64,000 nucleotides of DNA from a virus, in IMG/VR virus record IMGVR_UViG_3300028392_000050, positions 23,294 to 87,293 of that record. One strand, given 5' to 3'. Made by a program: the position numbers and the translations under genes. Below, one piece after another: positions 1-8,127 of the stretch (positions within the stretch are counted from its first letter, which is position 1; each line of letters starts with the position of its first letter). Under the pieces are notes generated by a model. That model made no database searches. It worked only from the letters and a program-made list of their open reading frames with translations, and had not been told where the DNA came from.

Positions 1-1
1 A

Positions 2-364
2 GATAAATTGCCTAATACCCCAAATGGTAAATATGGATTTAGGGCGTGGGATAAGCCAGTAGGCGTACCTCCACAGGCCGCCATGCCTCCGCAGGAATAT
101 ATTGGCCCATTTGCTAGCAATAACGAACGTATGCTTAGCCAGGCCCTAAAAGTAGGTAACTTGACATCTGCTGAAATCCAAGAGTATGTTCGTCCGCCAA
201 TGCCTCAAATCCAGTTATTCCCTAATAAATTTGGTTACGAAACCTCAGAATATGGCATTAAAGATATAGTAGAACTATCTGGTCGCGTTCAACAGCGCAC
301 CGATTACTCACAGCAGCCTACTACAACAGAATCAACTAGCAGAAATGCGTTAGGAAATACCTAA
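2..364 (+). CDS. Hypothetical protein, 5' end cut by window
   Basis: The frame is open to the left edge of the window and the first in-window start candidate is a TTG at 8, so the true start is probably outside. At least 118 residues, rich in Pro, Gln and Asn, with no membrane segment or known motif that I recognise. It ends two bases before the next start, so it belongs to the same + strand operon of small proteins. Function unknown. Confidence 0.7.
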   Translation, partial: DKLPNTPNGKYGFRAWDKPVGVPPQAAMPPQEYIGPFASNNERMLSQALKVGNLTSAEIQEYVRPPMPQIQLFPNKFGYETSEYGIKDIVELSGRVQQRTDYSQQPTTTESTSRNALGNT

Positions 365-365
365 T

Positions 366-575
366 ATGGATTTAAGAATGATTGACCCAAATGGTGAGGG
401 TACAGCATTTCCTGCACCATACCCAGCAGACATGGGTCGTACACAGTATAATGGGGATAAAGGTTGTACAAGCTGCGGCCTGATTTTAAACCCAGTTCAA
501 GCCCTTAATTCGGATATCTGCCCGTCCTGTTCAAGACGTGAAGCAGTAAAACGTTTTAAAAATAAGATGGTCTAA
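366..575 (+). CDS. Small zinc-ribbon protein
   Basis: 69 residues. Two CxxC knuckles (GCTSCG and ICPSC) separated by about 18 residues in the second half are the normal layout of a treble-clef or zinc-ribbon fold, followed by a basic tail (KRFKNKMV). The first half is acidic and proline-rich. It starts directly after the stop of the previous gene. Zinc binding is inferred from the cysteine spacing; a nucleic-acid or protein-binding role is possible but not shown. Confidence 0.75.
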   Translation: MDLRMIDPNGEGTAFPAPYPADMGRTQYNGDKGCTSCGLILNPVQALNSDICPSCSRREAVKRFKNKMV

Positions 576-586
576 GGAGACACATT

Positions 587-853
587 ATGGCAAACACGCC
601 AAAACCTACTCGTAAAGTAATAAAGTCGGTTGTAGCTAGAAACGCTGATAAGCCGCGTAGTAGCAAAGGTAAGCCGTTGTTGAACCCATCTGATAACATG
701 AAGACGCCTAAAGCAACATCAGAGTATGGTAAAGTTTGGGCCGATGATAAGGCCTGGAAAAAGACCTTTTCTGCTTTAGACAAAAAACAACCGGGAAACC
801 CTAAAAGAACCGGCCCAGTTTCTTCAAAAGTACGCTCAAATAAAGGTAAATAA
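587..853 (+). CDS. Small basic hypothetical protein
   Basis: 88 residues, very rich in Lys, Arg, Ser and Pro, with no hydrophobic core typical of an enzyme. A good ribosome site (AAGGAGA) lies just upstream. It is the first of a run of short basic proteins reaching to 1.9 kb. The composition suggests a nucleic-acid-binding or virion-internal protein, but nothing identifies it. Confidence 0.7.
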   Translation: MANTPKPTRKVIKSVVARNADKPRSSKGKPLLNPSDNMKTPKATSEYGKVWADDKAWKKTFSALDKKQPGNPKRTGPVSSKVRSNKGK

Positions 854-855
854 TC

Positions 856-1191
856 ATGGCAGTAAAGAAAAACTTAAATAATCCGATGGGTAAAAAATCT
901 AATGCAGATGGTATTAAAAAAACAACTTCTACTAAAGAACCCGCTAAACTTGGTGGTCGTTCCTATAGAGTGGACCAACATGATGAATCATTGCGCAATA
1001 AGACTACTGTTGGCCCTAACACAAAGCGTTTTGAAGTAGGTACCGTAGCGCCTGCAAATAAGTCCGTCCGTTCCGTAAAAACAGACATTAGAAAAAATGG
1101 TGCACCTAGCTCGCCAACTAGTATAGGAAATAAAAAAGGTACAAAATTAGCACAAAATAAATTTAAAAGAAATCTTAAGAAAGGCAAATAA
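856..1191 (+). CDS. Small basic hypothetical protein
   Basis: 111 residues, Lys/Asn/Thr-rich, starting MAVKKNLNNPMGKKS and ending in a KRNLKKGK tail. It starts two bases after the stop of the previous gene. It is low in hydrophobic residues and probably disordered. Same class as its neighbours; function unknown. Confidence 0.7.
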   Translation: MAVKKNLNNPMGKKSNADGIKKTTSTKEPAKLGGRSYRVDQHDESLRNKTTVGPNTKRFEVGTVAPANKSVRSVKTDIRKNGAPSSPTSIGNKKGTKLAQNKFKRNLKKGK

Positions 1192-1193
1192 CC

Positions 1194-1400
1194 ATGGCAG
1201 TTAACGAATCACGTTCATTGAACCAGAGCCTAGAGAACGGCGCAACTGACGGTAAATACCGTAAGCGTCGCCCAAACACCGAAGTTATCCCTGGCCAAGG
1301 TGACCAGACTGTAGTAAAGAACCGTGCGGGTTTACACCCATACATGAACTACGGTTTCATTAACAGCGAAGACCCAAACAAAGTAAATCCAGGAAAGTAA
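1194..1400 (+). CDS. Small hypothetical protein
   Basis: 68 residues, polar, with a basic patch (YRKRRPNTE) and a Gly/Asn-rich end. It starts two bases after the previous stop. No family recognised. Confidence 0.65.
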   Translation: MAVNESRSLNQSLENGATDGKYRKRRPNTEVIPGQGDQTVVKNRAGLHPYMNYGFINSEDPNKVNPGK

Positions 1401-1405
1401 GTAAA

Positions 1406-1702
1406 ATGGCATTATTTAAAAATAGAAAAACAAATAAGCTAGAAGACCTAAACGGTTCATACGGAGCATACAAGGCCGCAGACGCTAGCCCTGGTCATCG
1501 CTTAAACCCAAACCTATCAGGCAAAGAGCAGATGAACAATGGTACTCGTGTTCCTGGCCGCCCAAACACTGCGGCTGACAATGGTACTCTTGTTCCTGGA
1601 GTAAACCGCCCAAACACTTCGGCTGATTATAAAGCTAAGCAAGGCACCCTTGCTAGAGTGCAAAGCGCTAAAGTCCCGGGAGTAAAGAAGCCAGGAATGT
1701 AA
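1406..1702 (+). CDS. Small hypothetical protein with internal repeat
   Basis: 98 residues. The middle has a tandem duplication: NGTRVPGRPNTAAD is followed at once by NGTLVPGVNRPNTSAD, and VPG occurs again near the C-terminus. The rest is basic and polar. The repeat suggests a structural or binding role rather than an enzyme. Part of the same operon of short proteins. Confidence 0.7.
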   Translation: MALFKNRKTNKLEDLNGSYGAYKAADASPGHRLNPNLSGKEQMNNGTRVPGRPNTAADNGTLVPGVNRPNTSADYKAKQGTLARVQSAKVPGVKKPGM

Positions 1703-1704
1703 TC

Positions 1705-1893
1705 ATGGGTCTATTTAGAGACCGCAGGAGTAAAGGTAAAGTAGTAGAAATAGCCGATACACAAAAACCAGCTTCGAGTGATACGCCTGCGCCTCCGTAC
1801 AGTTCAAAGCATCCAGTACGTTCTCACAAACAAAATTTAGAAGTATCAAGAAGACCTAGAGAATTAAGAACATCTAACATAAATAAAGAATAA
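1705..1893 (+). CDS. Small basic hypothetical protein
   Basis: 62 residues, Arg/Lys-rich (LFRDRRSKGK at the start, SRRPRELR near the end), starting two bases after the previous stop. The 37 bases that follow contain a short hairpin, GATAGG-N7-CCTATC at 1898-1916, and then the ribosome site of the next gene. Function unknown. Confidence 0.65.
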   Translation: MGLFRDRRSKGKVVEIADTQKPASSDTPAPPYSSKHPVRSHKQNLEVSRRPRELRTSNINKE

Positions 1894-1930
1894 TATGATA
1901 GGCTAATCACCTATCTACTAGGAGCACTAC

Positions 1931-2419
1931 ATGGCTAAAGAAGAACAAGAACCGTATTTCCGTTTACTTGTATGTAAGACCTGTCGTACCATTGACGAGC
2001 TTCCTCCTGCCGAGGAAGACCCAGGCGATACCCTTTTAACTATCACAGCAGAACGCCACGGCGAACTGCACTATGGCCGTTTGTGGAACGTTCCAAAGGC
2101 TATTTGGATGACCCCAGCCCTTAAAGAAGATGTTGTAAAGCAACTATCTGGTGGCGAGGGCGAAGGACTAGGTCTGCCTTTCTACAATACCCGTATGCAG
2201 TTTGCGGAAGACGCTATGTCGTGTTATAGTTTACACCTACGCCCAAAGGGTCAATGCGCTGATTACAAGTCAGACAAAAAGAAACTTTCGGCGGGTACCG
2301 AGCAAATGCGTAGAGCCGAAAAACTAGACGCATACTCAGGTCCAACTATTTACCTGTGCGATTTCTGCCCAGTTAAATCGTTTAATATGGTTAAACATCA
2401 CGACAAGACTATTAAGTAA
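1931..2419 (+). CDS. Zinc-finger-like hypothetical protein
   Basis: 162 residues. One CxxC pair (CKTCR) lies near residue 15 and another (CDFCP) near residue 143, so one bipartite zinc site built from both ends of the chain is likely. Between them is a mixed alpha/beta region with Trp and His residues. The ribosome site CTAGGAG is strong. It begins a subcluster (1.9-5.8 kb) of larger, more enzyme-like proteins than the preceding basic ones. Function not known. Confidence 0.75.
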   Translation: MAKEEQEPYFRLLVCKTCRTIDELPPAEEDPGDTLLTITAERHGELHYGRLWNVPKAIWMTPALKEDVVKQLSGGEGEGLGLPFYNTRMQFAEDAMSCYSLHLRPKGQCADYKSDKKKLSAGTEQMRRAEKLDAYSGPTIYLCDFCPVKSFNMVKHHDKTIK

Positions 2420-2430
2420 AGGAATAACAG

Positions 2431-2727
2431 ATGGCACTCGGAGAACAAAACGAAACCACTACACCAGAGGACGAGAAGACCCCTAGATTTGAGACTGGGT
2501 TTATTGTCTTAAAAGGCGAAAGCGGAGCTTGGCACGTACTGACAGACCTATCAGCCAAGATTGACATTGACCGTGAAGTCAGCGTTAATGAGGTAAGAGC
2601 CGCTACTACCGAAATTACCTATTCAATTGGTCAGCAGCAGCTAGCCGCCTTGGTAATTTCAGCCCTTTCACCACAACCTTCGGATATCAACCTAGAAGGC
2701 CAAACTGAGGGTACAATAAAAGAGTAA
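2431..2727 (+). CDS. Hypothetical protein
   Basis: 98 residues, acidic N-terminus followed by a compact region (residues about 24-80) with alternating hydrophobic positions. A ribosome site (AAAGGAAT) lies upstream. No recognised motif. It sits between two zinc-binding small proteins in the same operon. Confidence 0.7.
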   Translation: MALGEQNETTTPEDEKTPRFETGFIVLKGESGAWHVLTDLSAKIDIDREVSVNEVRAATTEITYSIGQQQLAALVISALSPQPSDINLEGQTEGTIKE

Positions 2728-2749
2728 ACCCCTTGGTTAGGAGCCCATC

Positions 2750-2959
2750 ATGTTCGCAGAAATGTCCTGTAAGTGCGGTTCAACCCTGCAACTTGATGGG
2801 CTCAATGACACCTTCACTGAGTTTACAACTATTAGATTTCTAGAGGCCCATGTTGGCTGTGGATTTGTAACCCCAGTTAAAAAAGATGAGCCAGATAAGA
2901 CCACTAAACGAGATGTTGATTTTAAGCGCATCGTGTTTAAGGATGACGACGAGGATTAA
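2750..2959 (+). CDS. Small Cys-containing hypothetical protein
   Basis: 69 residues with three cysteines (CKCG near residue 8 and one in HVGCGF near residue 38) and a strongly charged, Asp/Lys-rich C-terminus. A partial zinc site with the His is possible. The ribosome site TTAGGAG precedes it. The following gene starts directly after its stop. Confidence 0.65.
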   Translation: MFAEMSCKCGSTLQLDGLNDTFTEFTTIRFLEAHVGCGFVTPVKKDEPDKTTKRDVDFKRIVFKDDDED

Positions 2960-3853
2960 ATGTTAGAACCAGCAGAGACATCATACTTTAGTAAGCCTTC
3001 TGTTGGACTAGACCCACGGTTATTCAGAGATGGAAACCTACAAGGTTCGGTTCGTTCAGCTATTCTGCAATTACTATTTAATCATTTAAACGGCCTTTAC
3101 ACAGGAGCAGAGTCCTGGTCCCACGTTTGGCTAGCCGGATCGGGTGTTTCGTATCAGTGGGCCGCACACCGCGACCCAGGCGATTTAGATTGCTTAATCG
3201 GAATTGATTACCCTAAATTTAGGCAATCAAATCTTAGATTTATGGGGTTAAGCGACCAAGAAATAGCCTCAATGCTTAACGAAGAGTTCCGCGAGAAGCT
3301 GCACCCTATTACTGATAGGTTCCTCGGCTCGTTTGAACTAACCTTTTATGTAAATGTTCGTAGCAACATTGTAGATATTAAACCTTACGCCGCCTATTCA
3401 GTTACCGATGATAACTGGACTGTTACCCCAAGTATGGAAACCGTTGAGGCTAACCCAGCTTGGCTAAATGCTATTGAGAACGACAGACTAATGGCAATTG
3501 ATATATTGTCAAAATACGTATCCGCTAAGAACAAGTACGAGCAGGCTAGCAACGAAGCAGTTAAAGCAAACGCCCGTTCAGAAATGCGTATGGCTATGTC
3601 ACAGGGTATAGCATTATATGAGAGCGTACATTCAGAGCGCTCAAACGCCTTTAGCCCATCAGGTGAAGGTTATTCAGATTTTGCTAACTACCGTTGGCAA
3701 GCAGGTAAGCAATCAGGAGTTATCCAGTCCCTTCGTAGTCTAAAAGAAGAGATGGACGCCGAAGACGAAGCACTAAATAAATCAAAATACGGAGTAGATT
3801 TGCCAGACGCGAATACCCTAATTCGCCGCGCTGCAACTCGTCACCAATACTAG
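2960..3853 (+). CDS. Nucleotidyltransferase-fold protein
   Basis: 297 residues. Near residues 53-75 it carries AGSGVSYQ followed by GDLDCLIGID. This fits the DNA polymerase-beta type nucleotidyltransferase signature: G-S, then about ten residues, then Asp-x-Asp in a beta strand. Members transfer nucleotides to RNA, proteins or small molecules; the substrate cannot be told from sequence. The C-terminal half is helical and may bind the substrate. It starts directly at the stop of the previous gene and is followed by a HAD-like gene. A tRNA or RNA modifying or toxin-like role would be speculation. Confidence 0.7.
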   Translation: MLEPAETSYFSKPSVGLDPRLFRDGNLQGSVRSAILQLLFNHLNGLYTGAESWSHVWLAGSGVSYQWAAHRDPGDLDCLIGIDYPKFRQSNLRFMGLSDQEIASMLNEEFREKLHPITDRFLGSFELTFYVNVRSNIVDIKPYAAYSVTDDNWTVTPSMETVEANPAWLNAIENDRLMAIDILSKYVSAKNKYEQASNEAVKANARSEMRMAMSQGIALYESVHSERSNAFSPSGEGYSDFANYRWQAGKQSGVIQSLRSLKEEMDAEDEALNKSKYGVDLPDANTLIRRAATRHQY

Positions 3854-3865
3854 AAAGACTTAATC

Positions 3866-4321
3866 GTGGCAATTGTAATGTTCCTTGACGGAGTATTGCG
3901 TTCTGATACTAAGACGCCAATATATGAGGGTGTTTCCCTATATAAAGCCCTAAATGTTAATGGGCTAGTTACCCTTGCCTGCGAAGACCAGGAAGAAGCC
4001 CAGCGTTGGTGCAAAGAGCACAAACTAAATGACGTTGATGGGTTTATTTCTAATAAAAGCGTTGGCGAATACCCAGATAAAGACTTCCTCAAAATACAGC
4101 ACCAGCAGGCTTCAGGGCCCTTGCACATGGTTGTCACAGCAGATATGGATTTGGCTGTTAAATGCCTTGAGCACGGCATTAAAACCCTTTTATGGCTACA
4201 TCCTGTCTATTTAAATGCTAAATTCAGACCAGACGGCAGAGATGGGCGCAAGAGTTGGGATGCTGTAGTTAGTGAACTAGACAGACAAGTACAACTTAAG
4301 TTAGAGGATGACCGTCTATGA
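3866..4321 (+). CDS. HAD-like protein with degenerate motif I
   Basis: 151 residues, GTG start at 3866 with AGAAAG upstream. The N-terminus (MFLDGVLRS) looks like motif I of HAD phosphatases, where DxDG is normal, but the nucleophile Asp is replaced by Phe. If the resemblance is real, phosphatase activity is unlikely. A later segment (VTADMDLA, then LEHGIKTLLWLHP) resembles the Rossmann-like second half of small HAD proteins. The gene overlaps the next by four bases (ATGA). Binding or regulatory use of a dead HAD fold is inference. Confidence 0.5.
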   Translation: MAIVMFLDGVLRSDTKTPIYEGVSLYKALNVNGLVTLACEDQEEAQRWCKEHKLNDVDGFISNKSVGEYPDKDFLKIQHQQASGPLHMVVTADMDLAVKCLEHGIKTLLWLHPVYLNAKFRPDGRDGRKSWDAVVSELDRQVQLKLEDDRL

Positions 4322-5760
4322 GAATAGTATATTTGGGTGGCGAAGTACCTAGTAATAGGACTATCCTAGACCACGGCGGAGCTAAGCGAGTTGGCGTTAG
4401 TTACTGGGGCATTGTAAAGCGTGGATTGCCAAAGACTAAAGAGTATTTGCTAGAAAACTACTTTAAAGATGATGTTGAGATATATGTACATCCAGGCATC
4501 CCAGCTGTAGCAGAGCTAACTGAGCAGGAGTTATTTGATTTTTGCGCCGATTATGAAGAGTTTATTCATAATAACCTAAAAAGAATTACCCTTTTTACAG
4601 AGGTAGTCCATCCATCGCTTCCAGATGACTTTATAGCCCAGCAGAGGGCCTCTGCGTGGCACGAAATAGATGAGGCCAAGTTTGGTGTCATCTACCGGTC
4701 AGGGAACCTTGAGAGCCTTGCTACAAGGTATTTAAATATATTTATACACGGAGATATTGCCGAACCACTATTACCTATGCTTCGTAAGTTTACCTCGCAG
4801 CACGGGACCAGCTTCCACTTGCTTAACTCTATCAAGCCTGATATGTTCCGTAATTCACCGTTTGAGACAACCAGCACTTTGGCGTGGCTATCTCCTATGA
4901 TGAGGGGCGAAACTATTGTCTGGTATGGTAACCAACTACACCGTTACCCAAAGCGTATGAAAGAGCAGGCTAGGTCTAGATACAAGGCTGCCTACGAAGC
5001 CGCTAACCTAAACTTTGATAAGATACTGGCAGATGACGCTGTGGAAATATCTAAATTAGCAATTTGGTCATACAATCAATTAGAAGAATGGGCACTAAAA
5101 ACAGGTGCAGGGCTAGTAACTAGCGCCAGTGCTTCGTCACCCGGTGATTTATCGGAAACACCCTCCTCTGATGTTACTGGTGGGGGGTCTGAACAAGGGA
5201 AACTTGTGACAAGAAATCCCGCTGAAATTCGTACTTTACCTGTGCTTGGTGTTGAAGTTTCACGAGTAATTGAGCAAGACGAAACTGGGCGCGATATCAT
5301 TAAAGAAGTGCCTGTGCTTCGCTCTAACAGCACTAGCCTACGTCAGTGTAATACCTGTTTCGTTAAAGACAATTGCCCAGCGTTTAAGGTTGATAACCCT
5401 TGTGCGTTTAACCTACCAGTTGAGGTAAAGACCAAGGAACAACTTAAGGGCTTAATTAACTCACTCCTGGAAATACAAGGGCAACGAGTGGCATTTGCTA
5501 AATTTGCCGAGGATTTAAATGGCGGATATCCTGACCCAAACACAGGTTTAGAGATGGATAGGTTCTTTAAAATGCTTAAAACAATTAAAGAATTAGACGA
5601 GTCAAAAGAGGTTATGCGGGTCACGATGGAACGCGGAAGCTCGGCTGGAGTGCTGTCTAGTTTATTCGGTGAGAGGGCTCAAAAACTAACCGAATTACCT
5701 AATAATGGGCTTAATGAAGAACAGACAAACGAAGTAATTAAGAAAATTACAGACGTTTAG
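4318..5760 (+). CDS. Conserved phage-type protein of unknown function, with Cys cluster
   Basis: 480 residues in two parts. Residues 1-265 look like a single alpha/beta, possibly barrel-like, domain beginning RIVYLGGEVPSNR and containing TLAWLSPMMRGETIVW. I recall similar sequences in actinobacterial phages but know no assigned function. After a Ser/Gly/Pro linker, residues about 338-360 hold four Cys (CNTC, C after five residues, then C) that could bind zinc or an iron-sulfur cluster. A helical C-terminus follows. A distant relation to tRNA-guanine transglycosylase-like barrels is possible but not claimed. Confidence 0.65.
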   Translation: MRIVYLGGEVPSNRTILDHGGAKRVGVSYWGIVKRGLPKTKEYLLENYFKDDVEIYVHPGIPAVAELTEQELFDFCADYEEFIHNNLKRITLFTEVVHPSLPDDFIAQQRASAWHEIDEAKFGVIYRSGNLESLATRYLNIFIHGDIAEPLLPMLRKFTSQHGTSFHLLNSIKPDMFRNSPFETTSTLAWLSPMMRGETIVWYGNQLHRYPKRMKEQARSRYKAAYEAANLNFDKILADDAVEISKLAIWSYNQLEEWALKTGAGLVTSASASSPGDLSETPSSDVTGGGSEQGKLVTRNPAEIRTLPVLGVEVSRVIEQDETGRDIIKEVPVLRSNSTSLRQCNTCFVKDNCPAFKVDNPCAFNLPVEVKTKEQLKGLINSLLEIQGQRVAFAKFAEDLNGGYPDPNTGLEMDRFFKMLKTIKELDESKEVMRVTMERGSSAGVLSSLFGERAQKLTELPNNGLNEEQTNEVIKKITDV

Positions 5761-5911
5761 GCTAGTTACTAGCCCACCCTATTTTGGCTGATTTAGGCAT
5801 AGTCTGAAATCTGCTCAAAATAACACACCCAATCTCAAATTTCTACTCAATCCCGATGAGAGATAATCTATACTAGAACATCTAACCCCCCATAAAAGAA
5901 TAGGAAATGCT
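5761..5911 (+). promoter_or_regulatory. Leader region of nrdJ
   Basis: 151 bases without a gene. A short hairpin GGCTAG-TTA-CTAGCC follows the upstream stop without a T run. A TATACT at 5869-5874 (or GATAAT at 5862-5867) is a candidate -10, but no good -35 stands 16-18 bases upstream. I looked for a cobalamin riboswitch, which would suit a B12 enzyme, and found no convincing one. Confidence 0.35.
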
Positions 5912-7945
5912 ATGCCATTATCATTTAAATTAACATCCGACTTTGTAGAAAGTTACAAGACCAAACCAGTTCCTTGGGGGTTTAAAGATGTCGCTGGTAA
6001 CTCTGTCGGAGAGATTACCTTTCTAAGAACTTACTCCCGCCTAAAGGCTGACGGAACTAAGGAAACTTGGCTAGATGTATGTGAGCGTGTTATTAACGGT
6101 ATGTACTCACTACAGAAAGACCACTGTAAGACTAACCGACTACCTTGGAACGACGCTAAGGCACAGGCTTCTGCTAAGGAAGCATTTGACCGCTTGTTTA
6201 ACCTGAAGTGGACTCCGCCTGGCCGAGGCCTGTGGGTAATGGGTACCCCGTTGGTAAATGAGCAAAAGAATAGCGCGGCTTTACAGAATTGCGCATTTGT
6301 TTCTACTAATGAAATGTCTAAAAACAATCCTGCTAAGCCATTTGCGTTCCTTATGGAAGCCTCGATGCTGGGTGTAGGTGTAGGTTTTGACGACAAGGGC
6401 GCTGATAAAGGTTTTGATATTTATGAGCCAAAAGGCGAACAAGTGTACGAAATCCCTGACACACGCGAAGGATGGATGGAAAGTACATCTATGCTAATAA
6501 ATGCTTATTTAAAGCCAGACCAGACAAACTGGGTATTTAATTACGATAATATCCGTCCATATGGCGCACCTATCTCTACCTTCGGAGGAACTGCGGCGGG
6601 CCCTGCGCCACTTGTGAAGCTCCACGAACAAATTAAAAAACTCTTTAATGGCAGGGCTGGAAATAAGGTAACCCGAATTGATATTGCCGATATAGGAAAT
6701 ATGATTGGTGTCTGCGTCGTTTCCGGAAACGTACGCCGTTCTGCTGAGCTGTTGCTTGGGCGTATTGATGACGATAACTTCTTAAATCTCAAGAACGCTG
6801 AGCGTTTCCCTGAGCGTAACTCTTACGACCCAGAAAATCCAGGTTGGGCTTGGATGTCTAATAACTCTGTAGAAACCTCTGTGGGTACTGACCTCTCACC
6901 TATCGTGGATGGTATTGCTCTCAACGGTGAGCCTGGAGTTATCTGGATGGACGTAACTCGTAAGTATGGACGTTTGGCTGACCAACCTAACAATAAAGAC
7001 TGGCGTGCTGCGGGATATAACCCTTGTGCTGAACAATCTCTAGAAAGTTTTGAGTGCTGTACTCTTGTAGAAACCTACCTGAACAGACACGATAGCCTAG
7101 AGGACTACAAGCGTACTCTTAAGTTTGCTTATCTCTACGCCAAAACCGTTACTCTACTTCCTACTCACTGGGAAGAAACAAATGCCATAATGCAAAGAAA
7201 CAGACGCATTGGTACTTCTATGTCTGGTGTTGCTAATTTTGCGGATCTAAATGGGCTTCCAGAGCTACGTGAGTGGATGGACAAGGGCTACAACACTATC
7301 GTTAATTACGATAAAGCATATTCCGAGTGGCTTGGAATACGAGAAAGTATTAAAACCACTACTGTAAAGCCTTCTGGTACTGTATCTATTCTCTCTGGCG
7401 AAAGCCCTGGCGTTCACTGGACACCAGGTGGAGAGTACTTCTTGCGTGCCATCCGCTTTGGTAATGATGACCCTATGCTCTCTCTCTTTAAAATGGCTAA
7501 TTACCGAGTAGAACCTGCTAGCGAAAACCCTACCAAAACCTCTGTGGTGTTCTTCCCTATCAAATCTCTCGCCAAGCGCTCCGAGAAAGATGTTTCTATC
7601 TTTGAGAAAGTATCTCTCGCTGCGACTGCTCAACGCTACTGGTCAGACAACTCTGTATCTGTAACTATCTCTTTTGATGTTGAGAAAGAAATTAAAGATG
7701 TAGGTACTGTACTACATATGTACGACGGCCAACTCAAGACAATCTCTTTCTTGCCTATGGGTAACCACGTCTATCCACAAATGCCTTACTCTCAAATCTC
7801 TCAAGAAGAATACGAACAGTACGCTATGGAACTCTTCCCTATTGACTTTAAGGGTATCTATGAGGGTCTGGCTATTGACGCTATCGGTGAGGCTTACTGT
7901 ACTACTGACGCTTGTGAAATCAAACTCATCAAGGACAACCAGTAA
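5912..7945 (+). CDS. nrdJ: Ribonucleoside-triphosphate reductase, adenosylcobalamin-dependent (class II)
   Basis: 677 residues; reduces ribonucleotides to deoxyribonucleotides with an adenosylcobalamin radical. The five cysteines known from the Lactobacillus leichmannii enzyme can be placed: C127 in LQNCAFVST, C372 in NPCAEQ (thiyl radical site), C383 eleven residues later in FECC, and the C-terminal pair C663/C668 with the expected CxxxxC spacing. The length is close to the monomeric class II family, with no sign of an intein. It does not need oxygen or a second subunit, so the phage supplies dNTPs with one gene, although the host must supply B12. It ends in a TC tract and a terminator. Confidence 0.95.
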   Translation: MPLSFKLTSDFVESYKTKPVPWGFKDVAGNSVGEITFLRTYSRLKADGTKETWLDVCERVINGMYSLQKDHCKTNRLPWNDAKAQASAKEAFDRLFNLKWTPPGRGLWVMGTPLVNEQKNSAALQNCAFVSTNEMSKNNPAKPFAFLMEASMLGVGVGFDDKGADKGFDIYEPKGEQVYEIPDTREGWMESTSMLINAYLKPDQTNWVFNYDNIRPYGAPISTFGGTAAGPAPLVKLHEQIKKLFNGRAGNKVTRIDIADIGNMIGVCVVSGNVRRSAELLLGRIDDDNFLNLKNAERFPERNSYDPENPGWAWMSNNSVETSVGTDLSPIVDGIALNGEPGVIWMDVTRKYGRLADQPNNKDWRAAGYNPCAEQSLESFECCTLVETYLNRHDSLEDYKRTLKFAYLYAKTVTLLPTHWEETNAIMQRNRRIGTSMSGVANFADLNGLPELREWMDKGYNTIVNYDKAYSEWLGIRESIKTTTVKPSGTVSILSGESPGVHWTPGGEYFLRAIRFGNDDPMLSLFKMANYRVEPASENPTKTSVVFFPIKSLAKRSEKDVSIFEKVSLAATAQRYWSDNSVSVTISFDVEKEIKDVGTVLHMYDGQLKTISFLPMGNHVYPQMPYSQISQEEYEQYAMELFPIDFKGIYEGLAIDAIGEAYCTTDACEIKLIKDNQ

Positions 7946-7946
7946 A

Positions 7947-7967
7947 TCTCTCTCTCTCTCTCTCTCT
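7947..7967. repeat. TC dinucleotide microsatellite
   Basis: Ten and a half TC units directly after the nrdJ stop codon. TCTCTC strings are also over-used inside the end of nrdJ and just beyond (8020-8045). It could vary in length by slippage, but it lies outside any reading frame. Confidence 0.9.
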
Positions 7968-7977
7968 AAATAGCATT

Positions 7978-8012
7978 AAAGCCAATAGTTAAATACGACT
8001 ATGGGCTTTTTG
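7978..8012 (+). terminator. Terminator of the left + strand operon
   Basis: Stem AAAGCCAATAGT / ACTATGGGCTTT (one mismatch) with an eight-base loop, followed by TTT. It closes transcription from nrdJ. Confidence 0.8.
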
Positions 8013-8086
8013 CTATTTTATCTCTCTCACAATTTATCTCTCCCGCAGCGTACCTGAGCTAAGGTCCAGGGGCTTTGGGAAATAAA

Positions 8087-8110
8087 AAAGCCCCTATTGC
8101 TAGGGGCTTT
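8087..8110. terminator. Bidirectional terminator at the convergence point
   Basis: Perfect stem AAAGCCCCTA / TAGGGGCTTT around TTGC. Runs of A on the left and T on the right let it act in both directions. It lies just past the stop of the prepilin peptidase gene and so ends the - strand block. Confidence 0.85.
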
Positions 8111-8127
8111 AATATTTAAATCGCTGT

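Noticed and set aside
5761-5911. Cobalamin riboswitch before nrdJ
   Set aside because: No B12-box-like core or the expected stem set could be found by eye in 151 bases.
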